Positions 36,340-45,283 of a stretch of 64,000 bases of DNA are shown here, in pieces. Within the stretch, counting starts at the first letter, position 1, and the number at the start of each line of letters is the position of its first letter. The translations under genes were made by a program, and so were the position numbers. The DNA comes from Bradyrhizobium symbiodeficiens (GTDB lineage: Bacteria > Pseudomonadota > Alphaproteobacteria > Rhizobiales > Xanthobacteraceae). The DNA is taken from NCBI RefSeq assembly GCF_002266465.3, contig NZ_CP029427.2, forward strand, positions 6,450,501 through 6,514,500, written 5' to 3'. Under the pieces are notes generated by a model. The model saw only the letters and a list, made by a program, of their open reading frames with translations, did no database searches and was not told the origin of the DNA.

Positions 36340-36407
36340 ATGGGACGTCCCGAACGAGCGCTCGATTAACCGTGATCGGGACGAGCGCGCCGGCTCTTTC
36401 CGCAATT

Positions 36408-37382
36408 CTACGGGGAAAGGCGCACTCTCGCTTCGCGATATTCGGTCGCCGTCCGCGCGACGAGATCGTCGACAGCGAGCACGTCGGTGACCCCAGAGGT
36501 GGAATGCCCGCCGCTCCAGATGTCGCGCCAGCGCTTTGGCCGGCTCTCGCGCGCGGCAACGTCGATGTCCTCGGAGATGTCGATCGCGCCGCGTGCCGGG
36601 AGATCGTCGGGATCGAGGCCGGCGGCCACGATCGACGGTCTCAGCATGCTGGTCTGCAAACCCGTGAACGCAGTGGTGAGCAAAATGTCGTCTGCGCTGC
36701 TCTCGACCAGCATCCGCTTGTGGCGTTCGTCCGCCATGCTCTCGCGCGTCGCGATGAATTTCGTGCCCATATAGGCGAGATCGCAGCCGAGCACTTCGGC
36801 CGCGTGCAGCGCATGGCCGTCACTGATGCCGCCGGCGAGCACGATGATGCCGTCGTAGAATGCGCGCACCGCGCGAACGAAGGCAAACGGGTTGAGCCAG
36901 CCGGTCTGGCCGCCCGCGCCCGCCGTGAGCAGCACGAGCCCGTCGGCGCCTGCTTCCGCCGCGCGTTCGGCGTGGCGAATCGAGGCGACGTCCGCCAGCA
37001 CCAGCGCGCCGGCGTCATGCAGCGGCTTCAACACCGACGCGGGCGAGCCGACCGAGGTGATGACGATCTCCGGCCTGTGCCGCAGCAGCACGGCGAGATC
37101 CTGCGCGAGCCGCGCGTTGGAGCGATGCACGATCAGGTTCGGACAGAACGGTGCCGCCTTGCGGCCGGTCTGATCTTCGTGCTGGCGCAGCCGCGCCGCG
37201 ATCGCGGCGAGCCATTCATCGAGCTGCTCCGTGCTGCGGCAATTCGCGGTGGGGAAGCTGCCGATCACGCCGTTGCGGCAGGCCGCGACCATGAGCTCGA
37301 CGCCCGACACCAGGAACATCGGAGCCGCGATCAGCGGCAGAGCCAGACGATCGCCGAAGCGTTGCAGTCGATCGGATGTCAC
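36408..37382 (-). CDS. Nitronate monooxygenase family flavoprotein (NMO), paralogue 1
   Basis: A 324-residue FMN-dependent TIM-barrel enzyme of the NMO/2-nitropropane dioxygenase family. The GTG at 37382 is chosen because GAGGAG lies 6 bases before it; a frame open to 37523 has no such site. Motifs: LPLIAAPMFLVSG at the N-terminus, GVIGSFPTAN, GLVLLTAGAGGQTG for phosphate binding, and LGCDLAYMGTKFIATRES. Members oxidise alkyl nitronates or act as enoyl-type reductases. It is divergent from an acyl-CoA synthetase gene 124 bases away, so it may serve acyl or nitro-acid metabolism. Confidence 0.9.
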   Translation of the reverse strand: MTSDRLQRFGDRLALPLIAAPMFLVSGVELMVAACRNGVIGSFPTANCRSTEQLDEWLAAIAARLRQHEDQTGRKAAPFCPNLIVHRSNARLAQDLAVLLRHRPEIVITSVGSPASVLKPLHDAGALVLADVASIRHAERAAEAGADGLVLLTAGAGGQTGWLNPFAFVRAVRAFYDGIIVLAGGISDGHALHAAEVLGCDLAYMGTKFIATRESMADERHKRMLVESSADDILLTTAFTGLQTSMLRPSIVAAGLDPDDLPARGAIDISEDIDVAARESRPKRWRDIWSGGHSTSGVTDVLAVDDLVARTATEYREARVRLSP

Positions 37383-37505
37383 ACAAATCTCCTCGTCACG
37401 CATGCACCGCCGCGCGGGCTTTGTCGTTTCCTCCCGCAGTCTCTGTGCTAGCGTCGCGGCAACATTGGCACGCCAGAAGCCGGTGACAAAGCAACGAGGA
37501 AACAT

Positions 37506-39068
37506 ATGTCCGATCCGCTTCACGCATCGTCGCCGACTTGTGCGCAGACGCTACGGGCGCTGTCGCGCTATCCCGGCCGCACCGCGTTCGCCTGGCCCGA
37601 GGGATCGCTGAGCTATCAGGGCACCATCGACCTGATCGGGTGCATCCAGGGCGTGTTCATGCGGCTCGGATTGCAGCCGGGTGCGCGCGTGGCCTTCCTT
37701 ACTGCGAACCGCGCCGACACCTGGTGCGCCGGCGTCGCCGCGCAATTGTCGCGGCTCTGCATCACCTGGCTGCATCCGTTGGGATCGCTGGAGGACCAGC
37801 TGTTCCAGCTCGAGGATTCCGAGGCCGAGATGCTGGTGGTCGATGCGGCCGCCTTCCGCGACCGCGGCGGCGAGCTTTCCGCGCGGGCGACCCGGCTGAA
37901 GGCGGTCTTCACCATGGGACCGGCCGGCTACGGCGTCGATCTGCTGGCGGCCATCGAGAGCGCGGGACACGCCAGCGCAATTTGTCTTGCCAGCCTCGAC
38001 GATCTCTCCACGCTGAACTACACCGGCGGCACCACCGGCAAATCCAAGGGCGCGCTGCGCTATCATCGCGAGAATGCCGGAGCCGCCGCCGCGATCCTCG
38101 CCGATTTCGAGATCCCCGAGGCCGCACGCTACCTCACGGTCGCCCCGATCAGCCATGTCGCCGGCACGAAAGTGCTGCCGACCCTGATGCGCGGCGGCAC
38201 CGTGCACATGCTGAAGGGATTCGATCCCGAGGCCGTGCTGGTCACAATCGCGCGCGAGCGCATCAACTTCACGCTGTTCGTGCCGACCATGATCTACGTG
38301 CTGCTCGACCATCCCGCGCTCAGCAAGACCGACCTGTCCTCGCTCGAGCTGGTGCTCTACGGGGCGTCGGCGATGTCGCCGAGCCGGCTGGTCGAGGGCA
38401 TCGAGCGCATCGGACCGGTGTTCTCGCAGCTCTACGGCCAGACCGAATGCTACCCGGTCTCGGTACTGCGCAAGGCGGATCACGATCCCAGGACGCCGGA
38501 GCTATTCTTGTCCTGCGGCTTCCCGATCGCAGCCTGCGAGGTCAAGATCCTCGGCGACGACGACCAGGAGGTGAAGACGGGCGAGGCCGGCGAGATCTGC
38601 GTGCGAGCCCCGCATGTGATGGCAGAGTACTGGAAGCGGCCCGACATCACGGCCGAGACGTTGAAGAACGGCTGGGTCCACACCGGCGACATCGCGCGGA
38701 AGGACGAGCGCGGCTACATGTTCATCCTCGACCGCAAGAAGGACATGATCGTATCAGGCGGCTTCAACATCTTCCCGCGCGAGGTCGAGGACGTGCTGTC
38801 GCAGCACGCCGATGTCGCGATGGTCGCGGTCGTCGGAATCCCCGACGAGAAATGGGGCGAAGCCGTCACCGCCATCATCGTGCCGCGCGAGGGCGCAAGG
38901 CCCGATCCGGACGAGTTGATCAACCTCGTGAAGACCCGAAAGGGCTCGGCACATGCGCCGAAGCAGATCCAGTTCGTCAAGCAGCTGCCGATGACCGGCG
39001 TCGGCAAGGTCGACAAGAAGGTTTTGCGCGCGGGTTTCTGGAGCGGGCGGGACCGGATGGTGGGGTAA
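37506..39068 (+). CDS. AMP-dependent acyl-CoA synthetase (ANL superfamily)
   Basis: A 520-residue enzyme with the phosphate loop NYTGGTTGKSKG (about residue 175), the SQLYGQTECYPV region and the hinge HTGDIARKDERGYMFILDRKKDMIVSGGFNIFPREVE. The PMTGVGKVDKKVLR C-terminal lysine motif is intact. GAGGAAACAT precedes the ATG. It forms an acyl-CoA thioester from ATP, CoA and a carboxylic acid. Its divergent pairing with the nitronate monooxygenase gene suggests a shared pathway, but the substrate cannot be predicted. Confidence 0.92.
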   Translation: MSDPLHASSPTCAQTLRALSRYPGRTAFAWPEGSLSYQGTIDLIGCIQGVFMRLGLQPGARVAFLTANRADTWCAGVAAQLSRLCITWLHPLGSLEDQLFQLEDSEAEMLVVDAAAFRDRGGELSARATRLKAVFTMGPAGYGVDLLAAIESAGHASAICLASLDDLSTLNYTGGTTGKSKGALRYHRENAGAAAAILADFEIPEAARYLTVAPISHVAGTKVLPTLMRGGTVHMLKGFDPEAVLVTIARERINFTLFVPTMIYVLLDHPALSKTDLSSLELVLYGASAMSPSRLVEGIERIGPVFSQLYGQTECYPVSVLRKADHDPRTPELFLSCGFPIAACEVKILGDDDQEVKTGEAGEICVRAPHVMAEYWKRPDITAETLKNGWVHTGDIARKDERGYMFILDRKKDMIVSGGFNIFPREVEDVLSQHADVAMVAVVGIPDEKWGEAVTAIIVPREGARPDPDELINLVKTRKGSAHAPKQIQFVKQLPMTGVGKVDKKVLRAGFWSGRDRMVG

Positions 39069-39206
39069 CTCCCGGGATTTTACGGGTGCCGTTGTGGCCT
39101 CGGCGCCACAACGCGCCACAGAGTGCGCGCGGGCACTGCTCGCACAATTGCCGGCGAATCGAGGAATCAACTAGAGCGTTATCGGGGCTGGGAAGCGGAG
39201 AGTGAG

Positions 39207-39305
39207 ATGAGAGTCGCTTCCCTGGAAAGTGCAGTGGCCGCGGTCACGTTGATCACGGCGATCATTGTCGTGTTGTGGGAGATCAAGATCTTCTACGGCA
39301 TCTGA
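39207..39305 (+). CDS. Candidate small membrane protein (32 residues)
   Basis: A short frame starting at the ATG at 39207 behind GGAGAGTGAG encodes 32 residues with one long hydrophobic stretch (AVAAVTLITAIIVVLWEIKIF) suited to a single membrane helix, ending in a TGA at 39303. It lies alone between an acyl-CoA synthetase gene and the end of the histidine kinase gene. Small membrane proteins of this size exist but the call rests on composition and ribosome site only. Confidence 0.4.
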   Translation: MRVASLESAVAAVTLITAIIVVLWEIKIFYGI

Positions 39306-39432
39306 ACAGGCAGGATGCCTGCGTCGAACAAGAGACCTTGAGGCAAGACGAGGCTCGCGACCAAGCATCACTTCCGCGGCGGCGGAAGCCTGCCGTTCAA
39401 GTGGGGTCGCCGATGCTTTCCGCGCCGGCCTT

Positions 39433-41487
39433 TCAGCGAAGCATCTGATCGAGGCGATCGCGAAGCTGATCCTGGTGATAGGGCTTGGCCAGTCGCGGCA
39501 GATCGAGTTGAGACCCCTCGGGCAGCTCGGCATATCCAGTGGCCAGCAGAATCGGCAGTGACGGTCGCAACTGACGCGAGGCGGCCGCAAGTTCGAGCCC
39601 GGTCATGCCGGGCATGACGTGATCGGTCACCATGAGATCGATTTGCTGCCCGCTGCGAATGATATCGAGGGCGTGCAGGCCCGAGCTGACGCCGATGACG
39701 CGGTGCCCGAGATCTTCGAGCATCTCGGTGGTCGACATAGCGATCAGCGGATCGTCGTCGACAAAAAGGATGACGGCAGATCGGCCGGCCTGTCGCCGCA
39801 CCGGGATAGACGCCTCCGCTTTCGGAAGCTGGGTGGCGACCGGAAGAATCAGGGTCGCCGTGGTGCCAACTCCGACCTCGCTCGAGAGCTGAAGGGCGCC
39901 GCCGAGCTGCACGGCAAGACCGTGCACCATCGAAAGGCCAAGTCCGGTTCCTTTCCCAACCGGCTTCGAGGAAAAGAACGGCTCCACCGCCCGCTTCAAC
40001 GTCTCGGCAGACATGCCTTCGCCGGTGTCGATCACGGACAGCGCGAGATACTGACCCGGCGGCAGCCGCGCCTCTTCGTCCGCCTGATCGTCGCGGATGC
40101 GGATTTCGATCGAGCCGCCATCGGGCATCGCATCGCGCGCGTTGATGGCGAGGTTCAAGATCGCGAGTTCGAGCTGGTTGGAATCGACTCGTGCCGGGGG
40201 CACGCGATCCGGAACGTCCAGGCGCAACTCGACCCGGGGACCAAGCGATCGCTCGAGCAGGTCGCTCATCCCCCGGATCAACGTGCCGAGGTCGACCGCT
40301 TCCGCCCGCAGATCCTGCTGGCGGGCGAACGCGAGCAGACGTTGCGTCAACGAGGCACCCCGTTCCGCGCCCTGCAACGCGCCGTCGATCAGCCGGCGCA
40401 GGCGCGGGTCGTCCGGGATGCGCTTGCGCAGCAGATCGAGATTGCCCATCACGGCCATCAACAGATTGTTGAAGTCGTGCGCAACGCCGCCGGTCAACTG
40501 GCCGATGGTCTCCATTTTCTGCGCCTGCCGCAATTGATCCTGCGCTTTTTCGCGCGCGGCTACCTCGGTCATCAGATCCGCGGTGCGCTGCTCGACGCGC
40601 TGCTCGAGTGTGGCCGTGAGTTCGGCGAGCGCGGTCCGTTCTGCAGCAAGCTGGGCCAACAGATTTTCGCGCTCGATCTCGGCGACCTTGCGCGCGGTGA
40701 TGTCGGAGCACACCCCGACCAGCGATCGCACAGTACCGTCGGGCCGAAGCACCGCTCGCGCCCTTATATCCACCCAGTGCTGGGAGCCGTCCGGCCAGAC
40801 GTTTCGATATTCGATGCTGTAATCGCCGCCGCTGGCGACGGCGCGGTCGAACACGGCCTGCCGGCGGGCGCGGTCGTCCGGGTGCACGGATTCGAGCAGG
40901 TCCTGGTAGGAAAATTCCTGCTCTGGCCGTCGCCCGAAGAACAGCTTGCAGGTATTGGAGGCCTCGAGCCTCAGGGACGGCAGATGCAGTTCGAGTGCAC
41001 CGAGCCGACCGGCACTCAATGCCGTTTGCAGCAGGCCTTCGCTCTCGGTGAGGGTCTCAAGGATCGCGCGTGACTGGTACTGGCGGCGCCGCCCTCGGAT
41101 CGCCGATCCTACGACGCTCACCAGCGTGGTCGGATGGAACGGCCGTTCGATGAACGTCACATTGCCGAGTGCCTGACCGAGCCGCATGGCGTCCGGATTG
41201 CGTTCCGGACCGCCGCCCTGGCGGGTGAGCAAAACGATCGGAAAGTCCGACCATGAGGGCTGTTCGTTCAGCCACCTGACGAGACTGCGCAAATCTGCGG
41301 TCTTCACGGCTTCGTTGGCGATGATGGCAAGCCCCGCACCGGCCGCCATCTCGCGAACGAGCGCATCGAGGTCGGGGCAGACGTCAGCCGCAAAGCCTGC
41401 TTCGCGGATCAGGCTCGCGGCGACATTTGCGTCGCGGCCCGTCGGAGCAAGCACAACGGCACGTTCGGACGTGTCGCCCGGTCTCAC
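39433..41487 (-). CDS. Hybrid sensor histidine kinase (pseudo-receiver, PAS, HisKA, HATPase, receiver)
   Basis: A 684-residue soluble signalling protein. Residues 1-140 look like a receiver domain without a convincing phospho-aspartate; a PAS domain follows (about 155-265), then a coiled coil (267-325), HisKA with H337 (VAHDFNNLL), an HATPase domain (N448; DTGEG 486-490; GKGTGLGLS 511-519) and a C-terminal receiver with D621 (VTDHVMPGMTG). Its GTG start overlaps the KaiC-like gene stop by 4 bases, so both proteins are made together. No membrane segment is visible, so it senses an internal signal, perhaps from the KaiC-like ATPase. Confidence 0.93.
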   Translation of the reverse strand: MRPGDTSERAVVLAPTGRDANVAASLIREAGFAADVCPDLDALVREMAAGAGLAIIANEAVKTADLRSLVRWLNEQPSWSDFPIVLLTRQGGGPERNPDAMRLGQALGNVTFIERPFHPTTLVSVVGSAIRGRRRQYQSRAILETLTESEGLLQTALSAGRLGALELHLPSLRLEASNTCKLFFGRRPEQEFSYQDLLESVHPDDRARRQAVFDRAVASGGDYSIEYRNVWPDGSQHWVDIRARAVLRPDGTVRSLVGVCSDITARKVAEIERENLLAQLAAERTALAELTATLEQRVEQRTADLMTEVAAREKAQDQLRQAQKMETIGQLTGGVAHDFNNLLMAVMGNLDLLRKRIPDDPRLRRLIDGALQGAERGASLTQRLLAFARQQDLRAEAVDLGTLIRGMSDLLERSLGPRVELRLDVPDRVPPARVDSNQLELAILNLAINARDAMPDGGSIEIRIRDDQADEEARLPPGQYLALSVIDTGEGMSAETLKRAVEPFFSSKPVGKGTGLGLSMVHGLAVQLGGALQLSSEVGVGTTATLILPVATQLPKAEASIPVRRQAGRSAVILFVDDDPLIAMSTTEMLEDLGHRVIGVSSGLHALDIIRSGQQIDLMVTDHVMPGMTGLELAAASRQLRPSLPILLATGYAELPEGSQLDLPRLAKPYHQDQLRDRLDQMLR

Positions 41488-42983
41488 GCACCAGGCTCCT
41501 GGAGCAGAGGTCGCGGGTCGCCCATGTAAACGGGCACGCCGCGCAGAACGCCCTGGAATTCCTCGAGAGGCTCGCCGATGGCCAGACCACGACCGCCGAT
41601 GCGGAACTCGCGAATGGTCGATTCATGCTGGCCCATTCGCTTCTTGATCACGGATATCGCACGTCGCACGCTGCCCAGCGCTTCGAAATAACGCAGGAGG
41701 ATGACCGTATCGGCGAGATAGGTGACGTCGACCGGCGCCCGCATGTCACCGACGAGGCCGTGCTGGGCAACCGTCATGAATGTCGCGGCACCGCAGCGAT
41801 TGAGGTATTGCAACAGTTCGTGCATGTGGAGGATGAGCGAATTCTCCTCGGGCATGGCAGCCTGATAGCCATTGAGACTGTCGATCACGACGGCCTTGAT
41901 GCCCTCCTCGTCGACCCGCTTGCGGACCATATGCGCGAACTCCCCCGGGGAGAGTTCGGCCGCGTCCACTTGTTCGATCGCGATACTACCCGTCCGTCGC
42001 AGCGCGTCGAGATCGATTCCCATGCCTTTCATGCGCGAGAATAGCAGACCAAGCTCCTCGTCGAACACGAACAGCGCCGCTTTCTCTCCCCGCGCCACCG
42101 CCGCGACGGCGAACACGATCGCGATGAGGGATTTGCCCGTACCCGATGGTCCGAGAACGAGCGTGCTCGAGCCCGTTTCCACCCCACCTCCCAGCAACTG
42201 GTCGAAGCCCGCAATGCCGCTGGAAAACGTCGTGCGCCGCAAATCGGCGCGGTGCTCGGACGCAACCAGCCTCGGAAACACGTTCAGGCCGCCCGTGGTG
42301 ATGGTTGCGTCGTGGTAACCGCCGCGAAACCTGGTGCCACGATACTTGATGACGCGGACACGGCGGCGCTCCGCGCCATAATCCGGAGCGAGCTCCTCAA
42401 GGCGCAGAACCGCATGCGCGACGCTGTGGACGGTCTTGTCGGCGACATCGGCCGTGAGATCATCGAGAAGCATCACGGTCGTATTGAACCTGGAGAAAAA
42501 GTGCTTGATGGCCAGAATTTGCCTGCGGTACCGCAACGAACTCTGGGCGAGAAGCCGGATTTCAGAAAGACTGTCGAGCACGACGCGATGCGGCTTGATC
42601 CGATCGACCGCCTCGAAAATCTGCTTGGTCGTCTCGCCGAGTTCGAGATCGGAGGAGTAGAGAAGGCTCTGCTGCTGTTCTGAATCAAGGAGGCTCTCAG
42701 GGGGCAGCAGTTCGAAGACGGTAATTCCCTCGTCCAGCGTCCAGCCGTGCGAAGCCGCGCCTTCGCGCAACTCACGCTCCGTCTCGGACAAGGTGATGTA
42801 CAGGCACCTCTCGCCGGCCTTGGTGCCCTCTCGCAGGAATTGCAGCGCTACCGTGGTCTTGCCCGTACCGGGCGCACCTTCCACGAGGAACACGTGTCCA
42901 CGCGACAATCCCCCGGACAGGATGTTGTCCAGTCCCCAAACTCCAGTTTGGGCCCTTCCGGAAAATTCCTTAATCGAAGCCAT
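41484..42983 (-). CDS. KaiC-like double RecA-type ATPase
   Basis: A 499-residue protein with two KaiC/RecA domains, each with a Walker A loop: GAPGTGKT at 36-43 and GPSGTGKS at 278-285, and FVFDEE and VVIDSLN Walker B-type motifs. The position of the S431/T432 autophosphorylation pair of cyanobacterial KaiC aligns with T421-Y422 (DVTYLADTVILLRYFE), so phosphorylation may differ. There is no kaiA or kaiB nearby. The gene is the first of an operon with a hybrid histidine kinase, a pairing seen in Alphaproteobacteria where KaiC homologues take part in timing or stress signalling. An EcfG-like promoter lies just upstream. Confidence 0.92.
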   Translation of the reverse strand: MASIKEFSGRAQTGVWGLDNILSGGLSRGHVFLVEGAPGTGKTTVALQFLREGTKAGERCLYITLSETERELREGAASHGWTLDEGITVFELLPPESLLDSEQQQSLLYSSDLELGETTKQIFEAVDRIKPHRVVLDSLSEIRLLAQSSLRYRRQILAIKHFFSRFNTTVMLLDDLTADVADKTVHSVAHAVLRLEELAPDYGAERRRVRVIKYRGTRFRGGYHDATITTGGLNVFPRLVASEHRADLRRTTFSSGIAGFDQLLGGGVETGSSTLVLGPSGTGKSLIAIVFAVAAVARGEKAALFVFDEELGLLFSRMKGMGIDLDALRRTGSIAIEQVDAAELSPGEFAHMVRKRVDEEGIKAVVIDSLNGYQAAMPEENSLILHMHELLQYLNRCGAATFMTVAQHGLVGDMRAPVDVTYLADTVILLRYFEALGSVRRAISVIKKRMGQHESTIREFRIGGRGLAIGEPLEEFQGVLRGVPVYMGDPRPLLQEPGA

Positions 42984-43004
42984 GTTTTCCCTCTACGGGG
43001 ATAA

Positions 43005-43029
43005 AACCGAGAAGGGAACAATCGGTTCC
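43005..43029 (-). promoter_or_regulatory. EcfG-like promoter upstream of the KaiC/histidine kinase operon
   Basis: On the minus strand GGAAC (43029-43025) is followed after 16 bases by GGTT (43008-43005), one mismatch from the EcfG -10 CGTT. The start codon at 42983 would follow a leader of about 16 bases. Confidence 0.45.
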
Positions 43030-43148
43030 GCGCTCCGATCTTCACGACCCATGCAGGGTCGAGAGAGGGCCATTTCCGAAAGATCTTCAACAAGATGGAA
43101 CGGATCCAGCGCCGGGTCCAGAATACGGCTGTAGACTTGGGGGGGGTC

Positions 43149-43922
43149 TTATCGCTTCTCGATAACGAGGCTCTGCACCGCGCGGCCGAAATAGCCCTGC
43201 CGGTCCGCAAGCCGCGACATCGCGAGACCGGCGCCGTCTGGCCCGATCCAGGATTCACCGTCAAGCAATATCCACTCACCGACCGGCTGGCGCGAAAAGT
43301 TTACCGTGAGATCGGCGTTGATGTAGGTCCAGGCGCGGAAGTCGAGCGTCGAGGCCGTGCCGTTGGAAAAGTCGGCTGCGACCACGGCGCGCATCGCCTG
43401 CGAGAGCGGTTCGCCCTCGATCAACGGGTGGTCGACACGAAACCAGATCGCGCCGGCACCGGCCTGGCCGAAGCGGCCGCGCGCGGCGCGCATCGAGACC
43501 GATCGCACGAACGGACTGGTGGCGGCGTGACCGTCCTCGGCGAACGAATCCTCGGGCGACGGCAGCGTCACCGGCAACTCCTTGACGTCATCGGGTAGCG
43601 CCTGAGCCTGCGTCCTGATCTTGAGCACGGTGGCACCGACCACCTGCACGCCGTCGGCGAGCAGCTTGATTTCACAGAGCTGGATCTTGCGCCCTTCGCG
43701 CAGGATCGTGGTCTCGATCGTGAGCGGCGCCACCGGCACAGGGCGCATCAGGTCGATGGTGACCCGCGCAATGTTCATCGGCGACGGTGTCGGAATGCGC
43801 TCGGCCGCCCAGGTCACCAGCGAGGCCGGCGCCGAGCCGTGCTGCATGCGCCGGTCCCAAGGGCCCGCGGCATCAGGGCTGGTAACGACGTTGTTGCCGT
43901 CGACGTGGTAGATGGCGGTCAT
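43149..43922 (-). CDS. Thioesterase-family (double hotdog) protein
   Basis: A 257-residue protein with two hotdog halves, as in TesB-like acyl-CoA thioesterases: MNIARVTIDLMRPVPVAPLTIETTILREGRKIQL in the first and RAWTYINADLTVNFSRQPVGEWILLD in the second. The ATG at 43922 (MTAIYHVDGNN) gives a compact protein; the frame further upstream mirrors the monooxygenase gene. It probably cleaves acyl-CoA thioesters. It lies 143 bases after the nitronate monooxygenase gene on the same strand, so the two may form one unit. Confidence 0.85.
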   Translation of the reverse strand: MTAIYHVDGNNVVTSPDAAGPWDRRMQHGSAPASLVTWAAERIPTPSPMNIARVTIDLMRPVPVAPLTIETTILREGRKIQLCEIKLLADGVQVVGATVLKIRTQAQALPDDVKELPVTLPSPEDSFAEDGHAATSPFVRSVSMRAARGRFGQAGAGAIWFRVDHPLIEGEPLSQAMRAVVAADFSNGTASTLDFRAWTYINADLTVNFSRQPVGEWILLDGESWIGPDGAGLAMSRLADRQGYFGRAVQSLVIEKR

Positions 43923-44065
43923 GTTTTGCTCGATCTCTCGACTGGCACTTCCCGGACGTAGCGCAGCGCGCAAGCGGTGCGACGCTGAGCCGGGTCCATT
44001 CGTCGCGATGGGGCCCGGCTCTGCGCAGCAGCGTTGCACGTTGCAGCGCGTCCGGGACGCCAGAA

Positions 44066-45034
44066 CTACAACGGCGGATCGATCGCCTCGTCGTATTCCT
44101 TCTTGAAGCGCGCGATCAGCTCGGCGGCAGGCAAGATGGCCTCGACGCTGCCGATGCCCTGGCCCGAGCCCCAGATTTCCTTCCAGGCCTTCGGCTTGGC
44201 GCGCTCGCCTGATGCGTCGGTGCCGAAATTCATCTTGGAGGGATCGGAGGTCGGCAGGTTTTCCGGATCCATGCCGGCGGCCAGGATCGAGGGCTTCAGG
44301 TAATTGCCGTGCACGCCGGTGAAGAGGTTGGAATAGACGATGTCGTCGGCGGTCGAGCCTGCGATCATCTCCTTGTACTTCTCCACCGCGTTGGCTTCCT
44401 TGGTGGCGATGAAGGCGGAGCCGATATAGGCGAAGTCGGCGCCGAGAATGCGCGCGGCGCGGATTGCCCTGCCGTTGCCGATGGCGCCCGACAGTGCGAT
44501 CGGACCGTCGAACCACTTTCGTGTTTCAGCAACGAAAGCCAGCGGCGAGATGGTGCCGGCGTGGCCGCCGGCGCCGGCCGCGACCAGGATCAGGCCGTCG
44601 GCGCCCTTCTCGATCGCCTTGTGCGCGAATTTCTGGTTGATCACATCGTGAAAGACGATGCCGCCCCAGCCGTGCACCGCCTGGTTCAGTTCCTCGCGCG
44701 CGCCGAGCGAGGAGATCACCATCGGCACCTTGTACTTGGCGCAGAGCTGCATGTCGTGATCGAGCCGATTGTTCGACTTGTGCACGATCTGATTGACCGC
44801 GAACGGCGCCGACGGCTTGTCGGGATGGGCGCGGTCATAGGCCGCAAGCTCTTCGGTGATCCGCGCCAGCCATTCGTCAAGCAGCTCCGGCGGCCGCGCG
44901 TTCAGCGACGGAAACGAGCCGACCACACCCGCCTTGCACTGCGCGATCACGAGATCGGGCACCGAGATGATGAAGAGCGGCGAGCCGATCACGGGGATCG
45001 ACAGGCGTCCTTTGAACAAGGCAGGCATGGACAT
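44066..45034 (-). CDS. Nitronate monooxygenase family flavoprotein (NMO), paralogue 2
   Basis: A 322-residue NMO-family enzyme, paralogous to that at 36408. The ATG at 45034 follows AGAGGA at a usable distance; the ATG at 45028 is an alternative. Motifs: IPVIGSPLFIISVPDLV, AGVVGSFPSLNARPPELLDEWL, ILVAAGAGGHAG for FMN phosphate binding and LGADFAYIGSAFIATKEA. The KAWKEIWGSGQGIG stretch near the C-terminus is typical of the group common in rhizobia. It precedes the thioesterase gene. Confidence 0.9.
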   Translation of the reverse strand: MSMPALFKGRLSIPVIGSPLFIISVPDLVIAQCKAGVVGSFPSLNARPPELLDEWLARITEELAAYDRAHPDKPSAPFAVNQIVHKSNNRLDHDMQLCAKYKVPMVISSLGAREELNQAVHGWGGIVFHDVINQKFAHKAIEKGADGLILVAAGAGGHAGTISPLAFVAETRKWFDGPIALSGAIGNGRAIRAARILGADFAYIGSAFIATKEANAVEKYKEMIAGSTADDIVYSNLFTGVHGNYLKPSILAAGMDPENLPTSDPSKMNFGTDASGERAKPKAWKEIWGSGQGIGSVEAILPAAELIARFKKEYDEAIDPPL

Positions 45035-45173
45035 TGCGGGACGATCCTCTGTTGGCCGGTCGATGGAAGGTTGACCGCCATACCAACAAGGCAATCTTTC
45101 CACTGTCAAGTATTGCGTTTTGTCGCCGCAGCGGAGAGCCAGGCAGCAATTCCTAGGCGCGGAATTCCGTTGC

Positions 45174-45279
45174 TGTCATTCCGGGGCGCGCCTCTTGGCG
45201 CGGGCGCGGAATCCATTTCGCTATTCGCGCTGAGGCCCGATGGATTCCGGGCTCGCGCTTCGCGCGTCCCGGAATGACA
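45174..45279. repeat. Palindromic intergenic repeat, family D (TGTCATTCCGGG)
   Basis: TGTCATTCCGGG at 45174-45185 is mirrored by CCCGGAATGACA at 45268-45279, with inner pairs GGCGCGCC/GGCGCG and GCGCTTCGCGCG. It lies between aspA and the monooxygenase gene. Such TGTCATTCCGGG elements are frequent in Bradyrhizobium genomes. Confidence 0.85.
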
Positions 45280-45283
45280 GCCC

